From contig NZ_AJYD02000038.1 in NCBI RefSeq assembly GCF_000286835.2, forward strand, positions 2,836,284-2,900,283: a DNA stretch of 64,000 nt, read 5' to 3'. Shown piece after piece: positions 19,579-28,047 of the stretch. The stretch comes from Enterovibrio norvegicus FF-33. GTDB lineage: Bacteria > Pseudomonadota > Gammaproteobacteria > Enterobacterales > Vibrionaceae. A model generated the notes under the pieces. The model was not told the origin of the DNA and searched no databases. It saw only the letters and a list, made by a program, of their open reading frames with translations. The position numbers were made by a program, and so were the translations under genes. Numbering within the stretch: position 1 is the first letter of the stretch; each line of letters starts with the position of its first letter.

Positions 19579-21840
19579 TTATATAGGTCGAATGCTCTCT
19601 TCATCTATTTCTGCAGAAAACCGCTGACAAATAAAGCGAACATTTGGATCATCACTCAGGTTTTGACTCGCTTGAGCCAGTTTTTCTGTGTAAAGCTTGT
19701 CTCGCCATTCCAGTGGTGTCGTGCCCTTTTCACTCAACTCGACAGAGAGAGTGACGGCAAAGCCAAGCTGTTGGCTCAATGCTTCAACAAGCACCGCCTG
19801 CGCGGGTTCTGTGTTTAGATGGCCTTGTTCCGCGCGAAGAAACAAGTGGATCTGCTGTCCGTCTTGCTCCATCGCAGCATTGAGTGCCATTTGCTTAACA
19901 AGACGCGGAATGTTCAACGCACTGGCTATTTGACTCCACGGATCTTGTTCTATGGATTCCACCTCAAGCTTTTCACGCATTTCTGGCGTACGTTCATGCG
20001 CTAACGCTTTCTTTATTTTCTCTGGTGTAATCACGGCTATTTGAGGCGCGGGCGCTGCGAATGTTGGCTTCCAACGATAAGCGTCATCACCAATATTCAC
20101 TTCAGCTGTCGGCATCGACGCCGCTTGGAATTTTGCCGGATCGGCAGGTTTATGCTTTGCCGCGATCCTCTCCATCACTGACAGCGATTCGCTGCCAGCC
20201 GATACCGTTTTACCCTTTTTTGGCGATTGGCCCTCTTGCTGACGTACTCTGCTTCTCAGCATATTACGTGCAGCTAATAAGCTTTCCGCGGATGAACCAC
20301 CTTGTGATCCAGAAGTCGACGTCGCTGTATTCGTGCTTCCCGTCTGAACAGGCATTTGGGGCGCTGATGATTCAGGTTCAATATGCCCATCTTGCTCATA
20401 TTCACGCTGCGCATCTTGCTCCATGGCCGCCATGTGTGAAGACAACTGTGGGTCTTCATCATATTGCGGCTGCGCAACAGGCACAGACTTTTGCGGTGCA
20501 GCCTGAGAAGGTGCTACCGCAGGCACAGCCGTCGATGGCATCGCCGCAGGAGCAATGGTTGGTGAGGCGGCCTGAGGTGCAGGAGGCACTTCCACATGTG
20601 GCTGAGGCACTCGGCTATAAGCCACTTGCGCTTTCAACGAGGCGAGTCTGTCTTGCGCGACCGAGCTTGCAGCTTGCGCAGGTGAGCTCTCGGCTGTTAT
20701 TGAAGCGGGTTCTACCGATGGAACGGCAATCGATGCAGGTTCGAATTGAGACGACGTCACAGGTCTAAAGGCCAACAGACGAAGTAACACCATTTCCAAT
20801 CCAGCACGACCGTCCGGTGCATACGGCAAATCTTGACGCCCTTGAAGCGTAATTTGATAAAACAGCTGAACGTCTTGTGGCGACAATGTGCGCGCCAAAG
20901 ACAAAACGCGTTCAGCATCAGGCGAAGAAGCATCAACCGATTCAGGCAATGCCTGCGCCATGGCGACACGATGAAGCTGCGACGCGATTTCTTTTAACAA
21001 TCCGTCCCATTCAACGCCGACTTCAGCAAGATGGGTCAAACACTGCATGACATGATCGGCATGGCCTTCAGCCAGTGCTTCTAGCAACAAAATCGCTTGG
21101 TCTGTGCTCAACGTACCGAGCATTTCGGTGACTTGCAGTTCAGAGACTGAACCATTGCCAAGCGCTATGGCTTGATCGGTCAGCGACAGCGCATCACGCA
21201 TACTGCCTTCAGCCGCACGCGCGATCAGGGATAATGCACGAATCTCAGAAGGGACTGCTTCTTGCTCAAGTACATACGTGAGCTGATCTTTAATTTGGGT
21301 CGCATCTAGGTGCTTCAGGTGAAACTGAAGACAGCGAGAAAGTATCGTGACAGGCAGCTTTTGAGGATCGGTGGTCGCCAACAGGAATTTAACGTATTCG
21401 GGCGGCTCTTCCAGCGTTTTGAGTAAGGCATTAAAGCTGTGTCTTGACAGCATATGCACTTCATCAATCAAGTAGACTTTGTATCGCCCACGTGCCGGCT
21501 TGTATTGCACGTTATCAAGCAAGTCACGGGTATCTTCAACCTTAGTACGGGACGCGGCATCGATCTCCATCAGATCAACGAATCGACCTTGATCGATTTC
21601 CTGACACGTTGAACACACACCACACGGCGTTGATGTGACACCTTGTTCGCAGTTCAAGCCCTTGGCAAAGATACGAGCAATGGTTGTTTTACCCACGCCT
21701 CGGGTACCACTGAACAAGTAGGCGTGATGCAATCGGTTGTGATCTAACGCGTTAGCTAACGCGGTCAGAACGTGTGACTGGCCGACCACATCGCGAAACT
21801 GATGCGGGCGCCATTTTCGGGCTAATACCTGATAACTCAT
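19579..21840 (-). CDS. dnaX: DNA polymerase III subunits tau and gamma
   Basis: Clamp-loader ATPase. The full frame encodes the 753-residue tau form; a -1 frameshift would give a 543-residue gamma form. The AAA+ domain carries the P-loop GTRGVGKTTIA (about 45-55), a four-Cys zinc module (C-EQGVTSTPCGVCSTC), DEVH Walker B and sensor motifs. A low-complexity Pro/Ala/Gln/Ser linker (about 370-530) makes it longer than the 643-residue E. coli tau. The C-terminal part (about 600-753) is the tau-specific region that binds DnaB and polymerase. It heads dnaX-ybaB-recR. Confidence 0.97.
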   Translation of the reverse strand: MSYQVLARKWRPHQFRDVVGQSHVLTALANALDHNRLHHAYLFSGTRGVGKTTIARIFAKGLNCEQGVTSTPCGVCSTCQEIDQGRFVDLMEIDAASRTKVEDTRDLLDNVQYKPARGRYKVYLIDEVHMLSRHSFNALLKTLEEPPEYVKFLLATTDPQKLPVTILSRCLQFHLKHLDATQIKDQLTYVLEQEAVPSEIRALSLIARAAEGSMRDALSLTDQAIALGNGSVSELQVTEMLGTLSTDQAILLLEALAEGHADHVMQCLTHLAEVGVEWDGLLKEIASQLHRVAMAQALPESVDASSPDAERVLSLARTLSPQDVQLFYQITLQGRQDLPYAPDGRAGLEMVLLRLLAFRPVTSSQFEPASIAVPSVEPASITAESSPAQAASSVAQDRLASLKAQVAYSRVPQPHVEVPPAPQAASPTIAPAAMPSTAVPAVAPSQAAPQKSVPVAQPQYDEDPQLSSHMAAMEQDAQREYEQDGHIEPESSAPQMPVQTGSTNTATSTSGSQGGSSAESLLAARNMLRSRVRQQEGQSPKKGKTVSAGSESLSVMERIAAKHKPADPAKFQAASMPTAEVNIGDDAYRWKPTFAAPAPQIAVITPEKIKKALAHERTPEMREKLEVESIEQDPWSQIASALNIPRLVKQMALNAAMEQDGQQIHLFLRAEQGHLNTEPAQAVLVEALSQQLGFAVTLSVELSEKGTTPLEWRDKLYTEKLAQASQNLSDDPNVRFICQRFSAEIDEESIRPI
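20178..20236 (-). promoter_or_regulatory. Programmed -1 frameshift signal in dnaX
   Basis: Three parts in the known E. coli arrangement: an internal Shine-Dalgarno-like AGAGGG (20236-20231), a 9-nt spacer, the slippery heptamer A-AAA-AAG (20221-20215, in the right phase, codons 541-542), and a downstream hairpin CTGGCAGCG-aat-CGCTGTCAG (20198-20178). After a -1 slip the next codons read GGG then TAA, so gamma would end at residue 543. Confidence 0.92.
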
Positions 21841-21885
21841 GCGTTATAAATTCTGGTGATAATCTTCGGCAATCGTAGCACAGAC

Positions 21886-21920
21886 ACAAAAAGAGCGCGA
21901 TCCTGACGATCACGCTCTTC
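21886..21920 (-). terminator. Intrinsic terminator after apt
   Basis: Stem GAGCGTGATC / GATCGCGCTC (one G-T type mismatch, 5-nt loop), with T5 on the minus strand. It separates apt from dnaX. Confidence 0.88.
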
Positions 21921-21945
21921 CATCAATAACCGTTCAATTGGGCAA

Positions 21946-22491
21946 TTAGTGACCGTCGAATTCACACAGGCTGTAAACATCAAGGCCGAGTGCTTCAAGG
22001 CGCGTTTCACCGCCAATCTCTGGCAAGTTAATAATGAAAGCGGCGTGAGCGACTTCGCCACCTAAACGACGAATCAGCTTAGTGGTCGCTTCGATTGTGC
22101 CGCCAGTCGCCAGCAGATCGTCGACCATTAAGACCTTGTCACCTTCTTGGATCGCATCGACATGAATTTCTAACGTGTCGACGCCATACTCCAACTCGTA
22201 GCTTTCACTGATCACTTCACGTGGCAGTTTACCCGGCTTACGAACAGGCACAAAGCCAACGCCCAACTCGAGCGCCAGCGGTGCGCCGAAAAGAAAACCG
22301 CGCGCCTCTGTACCCACAATTTTAGTGAAGCCTTGGTCACGATATTTCTCAACCAATAGCGCGATGGTGGTTTGGTAGGCTTGCGCATTTTCCATCAAGC
22401 TAGTGATGTCACGGAAAATGATACCTGCTTTTGGATAGTCAGGAATGCTTTTGATGCTGTCTTTAATAAATGCGATTTTGTCTTGGCTCAT
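21946..22491 (-). CDS. apt: Adenine phosphoribosyltransferase
   Basis: Purine salvage enzyme making AMP from adenine and PRPP. The 181-residue length fits the family. The PRPP-binding motif [13 protein letters not shown] lies near residues 120-132, and [17 protein letters not shown] is the N-terminal adenine-binding region. ATG 22491 is followed by the usual [16 protein letters not shown] opening. A terminator follows. It is next to ybaN and dnaX as in E. coli (ybaN-apt-dnaX). Confidence 0.97.
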   Translation of the reverse strand: MSQDKIAFIKDSIKSIPDYPKAGIIFRDITSLMENAQAYQTTIALLVEKYRDQGFTKIVGTEARGFLFGAPLALELGVGFVPVRKPGKLPREVISESYELEYGVDTLEIHVDAIQEGDKVLMVDDLLATGGTIEATTKLIRRLGGEVAHAAFIINLPEIGGETRLEALGLDVYSLCEFDGH

Positions 22492-22608
22492 AATAGCTCA
22501 CCACGAGAAGTGGCTTCCGTAATACTCAGGAAGTGTGTGTGTCCCATTGCGTGAGTGCTTTACATTGGGCATTAACGCCCGCCCGACAATGGGGACCAAA
22601 CCGCCATG

Positions 22609-23007
22609 TTATGTATTTTCAGGGGCGTGAGCAACAGGTTCAATTTCGCGCAAACGATTAAACCAAGTTAAAAGTACGCACGCCATCACAATCAGCATAC
22701 ATTTGTGCCAAAGCTCAGGGACAACAGCAACAGAAAGGGAAAAGCTCAGGACGATGAAGACATTGGCGCGACGTTTGATTTTTCGATCAATCGCACGATG
22801 CTCATTCCAATTACAAATGATGGGACCAAATGTGGGATGTTGATGCAGCCAAGCTGCAATACGGGGAGAGCCACGCATAAAACACGCACTGGCTAACAAC
22901 ATAAAAGGGGTTGTGGGCAACAGCGGGAGGAATATACCGATAACGCCTAAAACAACCGATATCCATCCGAGGATGATAAATAGAAATCGTTTTAAAGAAA
23001 ACTGCAC
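22609..23007 (-). CDS. ybaN: DUF454 inner-membrane protein YbaN
   Basis: Small membrane protein of the DUF454 (YbaN) family, function unknown. From GTG 23007 it is 132 residues (E. coli 125). Two hydrophobic blocks (about 5-45 and 85-115) flank a basic loop; the family signature LPLLPTTPFMLLASACF and SPRIAAWL are plain. I prefer GTG 23007, whose AAGGGGGGAG ribosome site is very strong, over a GTG at 23052 that would overlap the small gene upstream. It is 20 nt downstream of a 39-codon gene, so the two are likely co-translated. Confidence 0.88.
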   Translation of the reverse strand: MQFSLKRFLFIILGWISVVLGVIGIFLPLLPTTPFMLLASACFMRGSPRIAAWLHQHPTFGPIICNWNEHRAIDRKIKRRANVFIVLSFSLSVAVVPELWHKCMLIVMACVLLTWFNRLREIEPVAHAPENT

Positions 23008-23027
23008 GCTCCCCCCTTGCTTGCAGA

Positions 23028-23147
23028 TTATCTGCTCAACATGCCGATCCACGTTAGGGTTGCCGGCAATGTTGGGATCAACACCACTGCCACCATTCCC
23101 AAAAAATATACGGCATTAAACGGGTCTTTGTAGTTAGCATCCATCAT
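23028..23147 (-). CDS. 39-residue predicted single-span membrane protein
   Basis: A short reading frame not matched to any family I know. ATG 23147 (a second ATG follows at once) has AAGGAAG at a good distance. After a polar opening with charged residues (MMDANYKDP), residues about 13-37 form one continuous hydrophobic segment containing VAVVLIPTLPATL, with Ser-Arg at the end. It ends 20 nt before the ybaN start and points the same way, so it looks like the first gene of a two-gene unit with ybaN. The IPTLPAT stretch faintly echoes the LLPTTPF motif of YbaN. Confidence 0.65.
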   Translation of the reverse strand: MMDANYKDPFNAVYFLGMVAVVLIPTLPATLTWIGMLSR

Positions 23148-23319
23148 TCACTTCCTTCTACTTCAACATCTATTGATTGGGCTGACAATATAACCGTTTA
23201 CCACCGCGCTAAATACCGACAAACATCAGGGTTTATCCGCGTTGTCTTGATATATATCAGAGCACGAATACCGTGATTCGCTAGACTACTTCGGATATGA
23301 CGCGCACTGAGATATCACC

Positions 23320-23676
23320 ATGCTTGATATAGAAATCGTAGCACAGCTACAAAAAAACCTCGTAAATGAGAAAGAAACCGTTCGTAGCAGATTGGAAGAT
23401 GCGCTGATTGAACTGACAGGATTAGATGTATCCAACGTACCGACGGCACATCTGATTAAACTTTGCAGGAGAGAAAGTAGTACCTTGCATGCTGATGGCT
23501 TACGCTTAGAAAAAATTGATGCGGCACTTTGTGCAATCCACACAGGTCTCTATGGGCTCTGTGCAGACTGCGAAGAAGAAATTGCTTTAGACGATTTACA
23601 ACGTGACCCAGCAGAGTTACGTTGTGAAGAGTGTCGTAATCACAATCACTACCATCATGTAAGAGCCTCTTTATAG
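23320..23676 (+). CDS. TraR/DksA-family C4 zinc-finger protein
   Basis: 118-residue DksA/TraR superfamily protein. A coiled-coil region (about 1-80, rich in Lys, Glu, Leu) is followed by a zinc finger Cys-x2-Cys-x17-Cys-x2-Cys (CADC ... CEEC, about 84-108). These proteins bind the RNA polymerase secondary channel. It is shorter than DksA (151 residues) and lacks the DksA N-terminal region, so it is a paralogue, not the housekeeping dksA. It is divergent from the ybaN unit; its terminator overlaps its own stop codon. Confidence 0.85.
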   Translation: MLDIEIVAQLQKNLVNEKETVRSRLEDALIELTGLDVSNVPTAHLIKLCRRESSTLHADGLRLEKIDAALCAIHTGLYGLCADCEEEIALDDLQRDPAELRCEECRNHNHYHHVRASL

Positions 23677-23685
23677 AGGCTTTTA
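23664..23685 (+). terminator. Terminator overlapping the DksA-like gene stop
   Basis: AGCCTCT-ttat-AGAGGCT then TTTT; the last codons and TAG stop (23674-23676) lie within the hairpin. Confidence 0.75.
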
Positions 23686-23705
23686 CTCGTGCTGAGTTTG
23701 GTTAA

Positions 23706-24341
23706 TCAAAAGTCTTGATCAATCATCCAACGTTTAAATGCTTTCTTCTCTTCGTTGGTTGCTTTTGTATACCAAAGTTTTAGCTGTGTTGCGGCATCGC
23801 CAGTGATATCAACGTTGCCTTTATCATCAATATTGACCAAAACATCTTCTAGATCTTTCGCTTCGCCGCCTTCGATGATGATACCGTTCTGGCGATTATA
23901 GTTTGCGACAGCCTCTTCCATATTGCTGTAAGAACCAAAACCACTGCCCTTCATCAAAACACCTAAAATGATTGCAGTTTTACCCGTAGAGACAGTTTCA
24001 ATTCCCCACTCAGGATTTCTAAAGAAAGCTTTCGCTTGGCTCTCAGATCTAAATTTCGGAACAACTAAAACAAGATCTTCATTCTCAATCTCAACATCAA
24101 ACACGTAGGGCTTGGATGTGAAGATTGTTGTTTTAGAACCACGCTTCACTTCTCCATCAAATCGAGCAACAATTTGGTGATTCCCCGAAATAAGGTCTAA
24201 TCGCTTATTGGCTTCTGGCCCAAATTCTTTAGCGCCCTTACCATTGATAACGAGAAACTCAAGACCATGGCTCGCTTCAATCTGCGCCGCATTTACGCTA
24301 CCCGAAACAATAACAAACACCGCCAAAAGCACTCTAAACAT
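23706..24341 (-). CDS. DUF2057 (YccT-like) secreted protein
   Basis: 211-residue envelope protein of the DUF2057/YccT family. Residues 1-18 are a signal peptide (MFRVLLAVFVIVSGSVNA). The mature part opens with the family pattern: a short strand, then LEFLVINGKGAKEF and LISGNHQIVARFDGEV, the region shared with YccT. The E. coli relative YccT (CsgI) has been linked to curli control; whether that holds here is unknown. It is convergent with the DksA-like gene (29 nt between stops) and lies downstream of the porin behind a terminator. Confidence 0.82.
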   Translation of the reverse strand: MFRVLLAVFVIVSGSVNAAQIEASHGLEFLVINGKGAKEFGPEANKRLDLISGNHQIVARFDGEVKRGSKTTIFTSKPYVFDVEIENEDLVLVVPKFRSESQAKAFFRNPEWGIETVSTGKTAIILGVLMKGSGFGSYSNMEEAVANYNRQNGIIIEGGEAKDLEDVLVNIDDKGNVDITGDAATQLKLWYTKATNEEKKAFKRWMIDQDF

Positions 24342-24354
24342 CTATTCTCTCCAT

Positions 24355-24385
24355 TCAAACAAAAAGCCGCCTGAAAGGCGGCTTT
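24355..24385 (-). terminator. Intrinsic terminator after the porin gene
   Basis: GCCGCCT-gaa-AGGCGGC with flanking A/T pairs, then TTTTTGTTTG on the minus strand. Confidence 0.9.
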
Positions 24386-24408
24386 AACATATTACGTTTA
24401 AGCAATAA

Positions 24409-25416
24409 TTAGAATTTAACTTCCATGCCCAAAACATAACCAGTGTCAGTGTTAACATCTGCGTTGTTTACTTCTTGGTCAGTTACACCAACTTCAGCAT
24501 AAACCTTAGCATTGGTAGCTACCTTGTAAGTAGCGTTTGCGTAAAGGCTGTTGGTTTCTTTTTTGGCATAAGAACCATTCGCCGATGGGCTGGTATCAAT
24601 AATGTCATAACCTACAGCGAAATATGTTTTTTCATCCGCTTGGTACCCACCAGAAATACCAAACACATCTACTTCTGTTTTGTCAGAAGTATTTGTGTGA
24701 ATTTTGTAGTCAACTTGACCGTAGCTCAATGCAACATCAAATGCATCGGTAATAACCCAGTTCAATTCTGCATTAAAGCCTGATACATCTTCGCCTGAGA
24801 TATCTTCAGCATCGTACAGATACACGCGACCATCAAGACCTTCATAACGCGCACCGATACGACCACCAAGAATCTGACGACCGTCTGTAGAATCAGCCTT
24901 ATCTTGGTCTAGATCTACGTTAGCACCCGCATAGAAAGTACCATTATCGTATACCCACTTGATAACTTGTGAGCCTTGAGTTACAACAAAATCAATTTGC
25001 TCGGTACCTAACTCGTAATCTTTCTGGTTGCCTGCATCATCAGATAGCAGCAATTGGCGACCAAAAGTCAGTGAACCAAATTCACTGCTCGCAAAACCTA
25101 CCCACAATTCATCATTTTTAACAGCGCCATTGTCATTAGAAAGGGTGCCATTGAATTGGTCTTCGTACTTGAAACCCATACCTGCAACGGCATCCAAAGT
25201 ATCAGACACAGCAATAGCCGTGCTCAAAAACAGGTCTGCATCGTCAATACGAAGGTTTGCATCTTCTGATTCGCTGTAGCCTTTGTAGTATTGGATTTCA
25301 GCTGCGCCTGACAGATCAACAGAAACGCCGTCTGCATCGTACAAGTTAACGCTTGCTTGTGCCGCGCCTGCTGCCAACAGAGCTGGAACTGCCATAGCTA
25401 GAATTGTCTTTTTCAT
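24409..25416 (-). CDS. General outer-membrane porin (OmpU/OmpL-like)
   Basis: 335-residue gram-negative porin, a trimeric 16-stranded beta barrel for small solutes. Signal peptide 1-21 (MKKTILAMAVPALLAAGAAQA). Alternating beta strands and acidic loops run to the end, which is the typical C-terminal Phe (GMEVKF) recognised by the BAM complex. Motifs such as SEFGSLTFGRQ and WVYDNGTFYAG are family hallmarks. OmpU-type porins in Vibrionaceae are often ToxR-dependent, and toxRS lies 7 kb away, but I cannot show a ToxR site. The gene has a long AT-rich upstream region typical of a highly expressed, regulated porin. Confidence 0.9.
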   Translation of the reverse strand: MKKTILAMAVPALLAAGAAQASVNLYDADGVSVDLSGAAEIQYYKGYSESEDANLRIDDADLFLSTAIAVSDTLDAVAGMGFKYEDQFNGTLSNDNGAVKNDELWVGFASSEFGSLTFGRQLLLSDDAGNQKDYELGTEQIDFVVTQGSQVIKWVYDNGTFYAGANVDLDQDKADSTDGRQILGGRIGARYEGLDGRVYLYDAEDISGEDVSGFNAELNWVITDAFDVALSYGQVDYKIHTNTSDKTEVDVFGISGGYQADEKTYFAVGYDIIDTSPSANGSYAKKETNSLYANATYKVATNAKVYAEVGVTDQEVNNADVNTDTGYVLGMEVKF

Positions 25417-25934
25417 GTTAATCCACTGCCTTTTCTTTATTAGAATGGAATTCCTGTTCCAGGATCCCTTTTATAGTTTGTACTTGTCACAGCGTCACAA
25501 AGAACGAGCAACAAATACGCTTTAACTTCGAAACTTAGAGTGCAGAGAAATCTAAAATCTGTCAAATCCACAAAAATCAATATCAAAAAAACAAAAAACC
25601 ATTTAAATACAGCAATATAGACAGGCAGCCTCGAGCGAGATCACAATATTAATGTCAAAATGTAAAAAATCTGCAAAGTTACTCGCAATATCATCACGAT
25701 ATATAAATCCGAAAAACAGCAAAAAAACAAAGATTTTTAGCATAACATGCTGCAAACCACTCCACTATTCAGTGAATGGCATTCACTATGGTTTTCATAG
25801 CGATAGCTAATATTAGTTCAACTCATATTCGTGATCTGAATCCCAAAACAAAAAACAAATGACCGAATACTTGAACTCATTCACATTCTCCAGCCGTGAT
25901 ATAATGCGGTTCCCGTTACCTTTATGTGCCCTCA
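25417..25934. promoter_or_regulatory. Divergent porin-dinG intergenic region
   Basis: 518 nt, very AT-rich with many A-tracts. On the porin side the 5' leader can form TCCTG-gaa-CAGGA (25447-25467), and TTGACA occurs farther up. On the dinG side a perfect TATAAT lies at 25900-25905, without a good -35. A perfect palindrome lies at 25771-25787. No small gene with a ribosome site was found. Confidence 0.6.
25771..25787. promoter_or_regulatory. Perfect palindromic operator candidate
   Basis: AGTGAATG-g-CATTCACT, an 8-bp perfect inverted repeat with a 1-nt centre, about 165 nt before dinG. The size and symmetry suit a dimeric regulator. I do not recognise the cognate protein, and it does not match the LexA box. 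Confidence 0.45.
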
Positions 25935-28013
25935 ATGCTTAGTCCATCAGTTAAAAAAGACATACGTTGCAGCTACGAGAATTTAAAAGCGCAATTGCAG
26001 AATTTTGTTCCAAGAAAGGCGCAAAACTACCTTGTTGCAGAGTTAGCAAAAACACTTGCTGGGGAGTACAACCCCAAGCGTCGAATTCTGGTTGCAGAGG
26101 CTGGCACGGGCATCGGGAAGTCAATGGCTTACCTGATGGGTTCTATTCCTTTTGCATTGAACAACAATAAAAAGGTCGTTATCTCTACCGCCACGGTTGC
26201 CCTGCAAGAGCAGCTCATCGAAAAAGACTTGCCGTTGTTCAGACGGATCATTCCGAAAGAATTCAGCTTCGTCTTAGCCAAAGGCCGTCAACGATATTGT
26301 TGTGGAGAAAAACTCGCCGGTGCAGCGAGCGCCGAAGGTCATGGTCAACAGGCACTTTTTGAAAAGAAACCTAAAAAGTCTGATATCGACCTCGTCAACG
26401 ACATGTATGAGGCATATAAAAAGGGGAAGTGGGACGGGGATAGAGACGCATGGCCGAAAACCATTCCCGACTCGGTCTGGATGAGCATTATCTCAGACAA
26501 GCACACTTGCCACTCCGGTTTACACGCACACCGAGGCTGTCCATTTGCAAAGGCGCGTGAATTTCTCGACAAAGCAGACGTGGTCGTTGCCAATCACAGC
26601 CTTCTTATGGCGGATTTGGAGCTTGGCGGTGGCGTGATACTCCCAGAACCTGAACAAGCGCTATATATGATAGATGAAGCGCACCATCTTCCTATTGTGG
26701 CACGCGACTTTTCGGCAGCATCGGCAAGTTTAATTGGTGCGGCTTCGTGGTTAGAGAAACTCAATCAATCCGCATCAAAACTCGCTAACGCAGGCGACAT
26801 CAAACGTAGCAGCCGATTCCTTGATGCACTTCAAACGGGCATCCAAGTTCTTATTCCCGGGCTTCGTGCAGTGCGCGAAATGCTCAAATCGCTGCCACTT
26901 AATGCCGATGGCATCTATCGCTTTGAAGATGGCGAGTTGCCTGAATCTCTGGTTAACGAAGCCAAGGAGCTGCAAAAGGCAGTCAAAAAAGCTCATCAAT
27001 CTCAAGCAAAAATGCATGACCTTGTGTCCGAGCGAGTGAAAGACGGCGAGATCAGCGCCCGACTTGCCGATCCCCTACTAGCTGAATCCGCGTTCTTCCT
27101 GCAACGGATGGAAAACCTAGAAAAGGTTTGGACACTGATGGCACAACCCAACGCCACCAAAGGTGCGCCTCTGGCTCGCTGGATCCAACAATGTCCTGAA
27201 CGTGAAAATGATCTTGTCGTGCATGTTTCCCCGCTCGAGATCGGTTGGCGACTCGACCAACTGTTGTGGTCGCGCGCAGCAGGTGTGAGCTTAATGTCTG
27301 CAACACTTCGCGCGCTCAATTCGTTTAGCTATTTTTGCCGCCAAGTCGGGTTGGATGAAAACGATGGCACACGTTTCTTAGCCCTGCCATCGCCGTTCGA
27401 CTACCAAGAAAACGCATTGCTCGTTGTTCCATCGTTACCTTATGAGCCACAGCAGGATGGGTTTACCAACATGCTTCCTGACGTATTGATGGAATACCTT
27501 GAAGGGCAAACATCTAGTCTCGTGCTGTTTTCCTCCTATTGGCAAATGAATCAAGTGGCAGACAAAATGCGCGCCCAGATCAAAAAGAATGGATGGCATC
27601 TTCATATTCAGGGAGAAGCTTCACGCACGGCCATTCTTGACGCGCACCGGCGTTGCTGCAAAGAAGGAAAGGTGAGCGTACTGTTTGGTACAGGCAGCTT
27701 TTCAGAAGGCCTGGATCTGCCCGGTAATCAACTGACAAATCTTATTATCACAAAGATCCCGTTTGCGGTGCCCACCTCGCCCGTTGAAGAAGCCCATGCA
27801 GAGTACATTGAACGGAAAGGTGGGAATCCTTTCCTGCAAATTTCAGTTCCAGAGGCAAGTAAAAAGCTTATACAATCAGCAGGTAGACTGCTGCGCAAAG
27901 AAGACGACTCAGGTCGAGTGGTCTTGTTAGATCGACGCGTCGTTACCCGCCGCTATGGCAAGGCACTGTTGGATGCATTGCCACCGTTTAAACGTGTCAT
28001 AGATCACTTATAG
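25935..28013 (+). CDS. dinG: ATP-dependent DNA helicase DinG
   Basis: XPD-like superfamily 2, 5'-3' helicase with an iron-sulfur cluster, acting on R-loops and forked or quadruplex DNA. Motif I EAGTGIGKSMAY lies near residues 55-66; a cluster of Cys residues (RYCCGEK ... HTCHSGLHAHRGCPF) provides the Fe-S ligands; Walker B is MIDEAHHLP; the C-terminal helicase motifs GSFSEGLDLPG and QSAGRLLR are clear. Length 692 from ATG 25935 (E. coli 716). A GTG at 25926 would add 3 residues. The ribosome site is weak. No LexA box was seen, unlike E. coli dinG. Confidence 0.9.
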   Translation: MLSPSVKKDIRCSYENLKAQLQNFVPRKAQNYLVAELAKTLAGEYNPKRRILVAEAGTGIGKSMAYLMGSIPFALNNNKKVVISTATVALQEQLIEKDLPLFRRIIPKEFSFVLAKGRQRYCCGEKLAGAASAEGHGQQALFEKKPKKSDIDLVNDMYEAYKKGKWDGDRDAWPKTIPDSVWMSIISDKHTCHSGLHAHRGCPFAKAREFLDKADVVVANHSLLMADLELGGGVILPEPEQALYMIDEAHHLPIVARDFSAASASLIGAASWLEKLNQSASKLANAGDIKRSSRFLDALQTGIQVLIPGLRAVREMLKSLPLNADGIYRFEDGELPESLVNEAKELQKAVKKAHQSQAKMHDLVSERVKDGEISARLADPLLAESAFFLQRMENLEKVWTLMAQPNATKGAPLARWIQQCPERENDLVVHVSPLEIGWRLDQLLWSRAAGVSLMSATLRALNSFSYFCRQVGLDENDGTRFLALPSPFDYQENALLVVPSLPYEPQQDGFTNMLPDVLMEYLEGQTSSLVLFSSYWQMNQVADKMRAQIKKNGWHLHIQGEASRTAILDAHRRCCKEGKVSVLFGTGSFSEGLDLPGNQLTNLIITKIPFAVPTSPVEEAHAEYIERKGGNPFLQISVPEASKKLIQSAGRLLRKEDDSGRVVLLDRRVVTRRYGKALLDALPPFKRVIDHL

Positions 28014-28047
28014 CCGTTATGACACACAACTTGACGAGCCACCTTAA

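Noticed and set aside
20061-20768. 235-residue ORF on the plus strand
   Set aside because: Antisense to the low-complexity linker of dnaX.
22609-23052. Longer ybaN starting at GTG 23052
   Set aside because: It would overlap the 39-codon gene in another frame and lacks the strong ribosome site found before GTG 23007.
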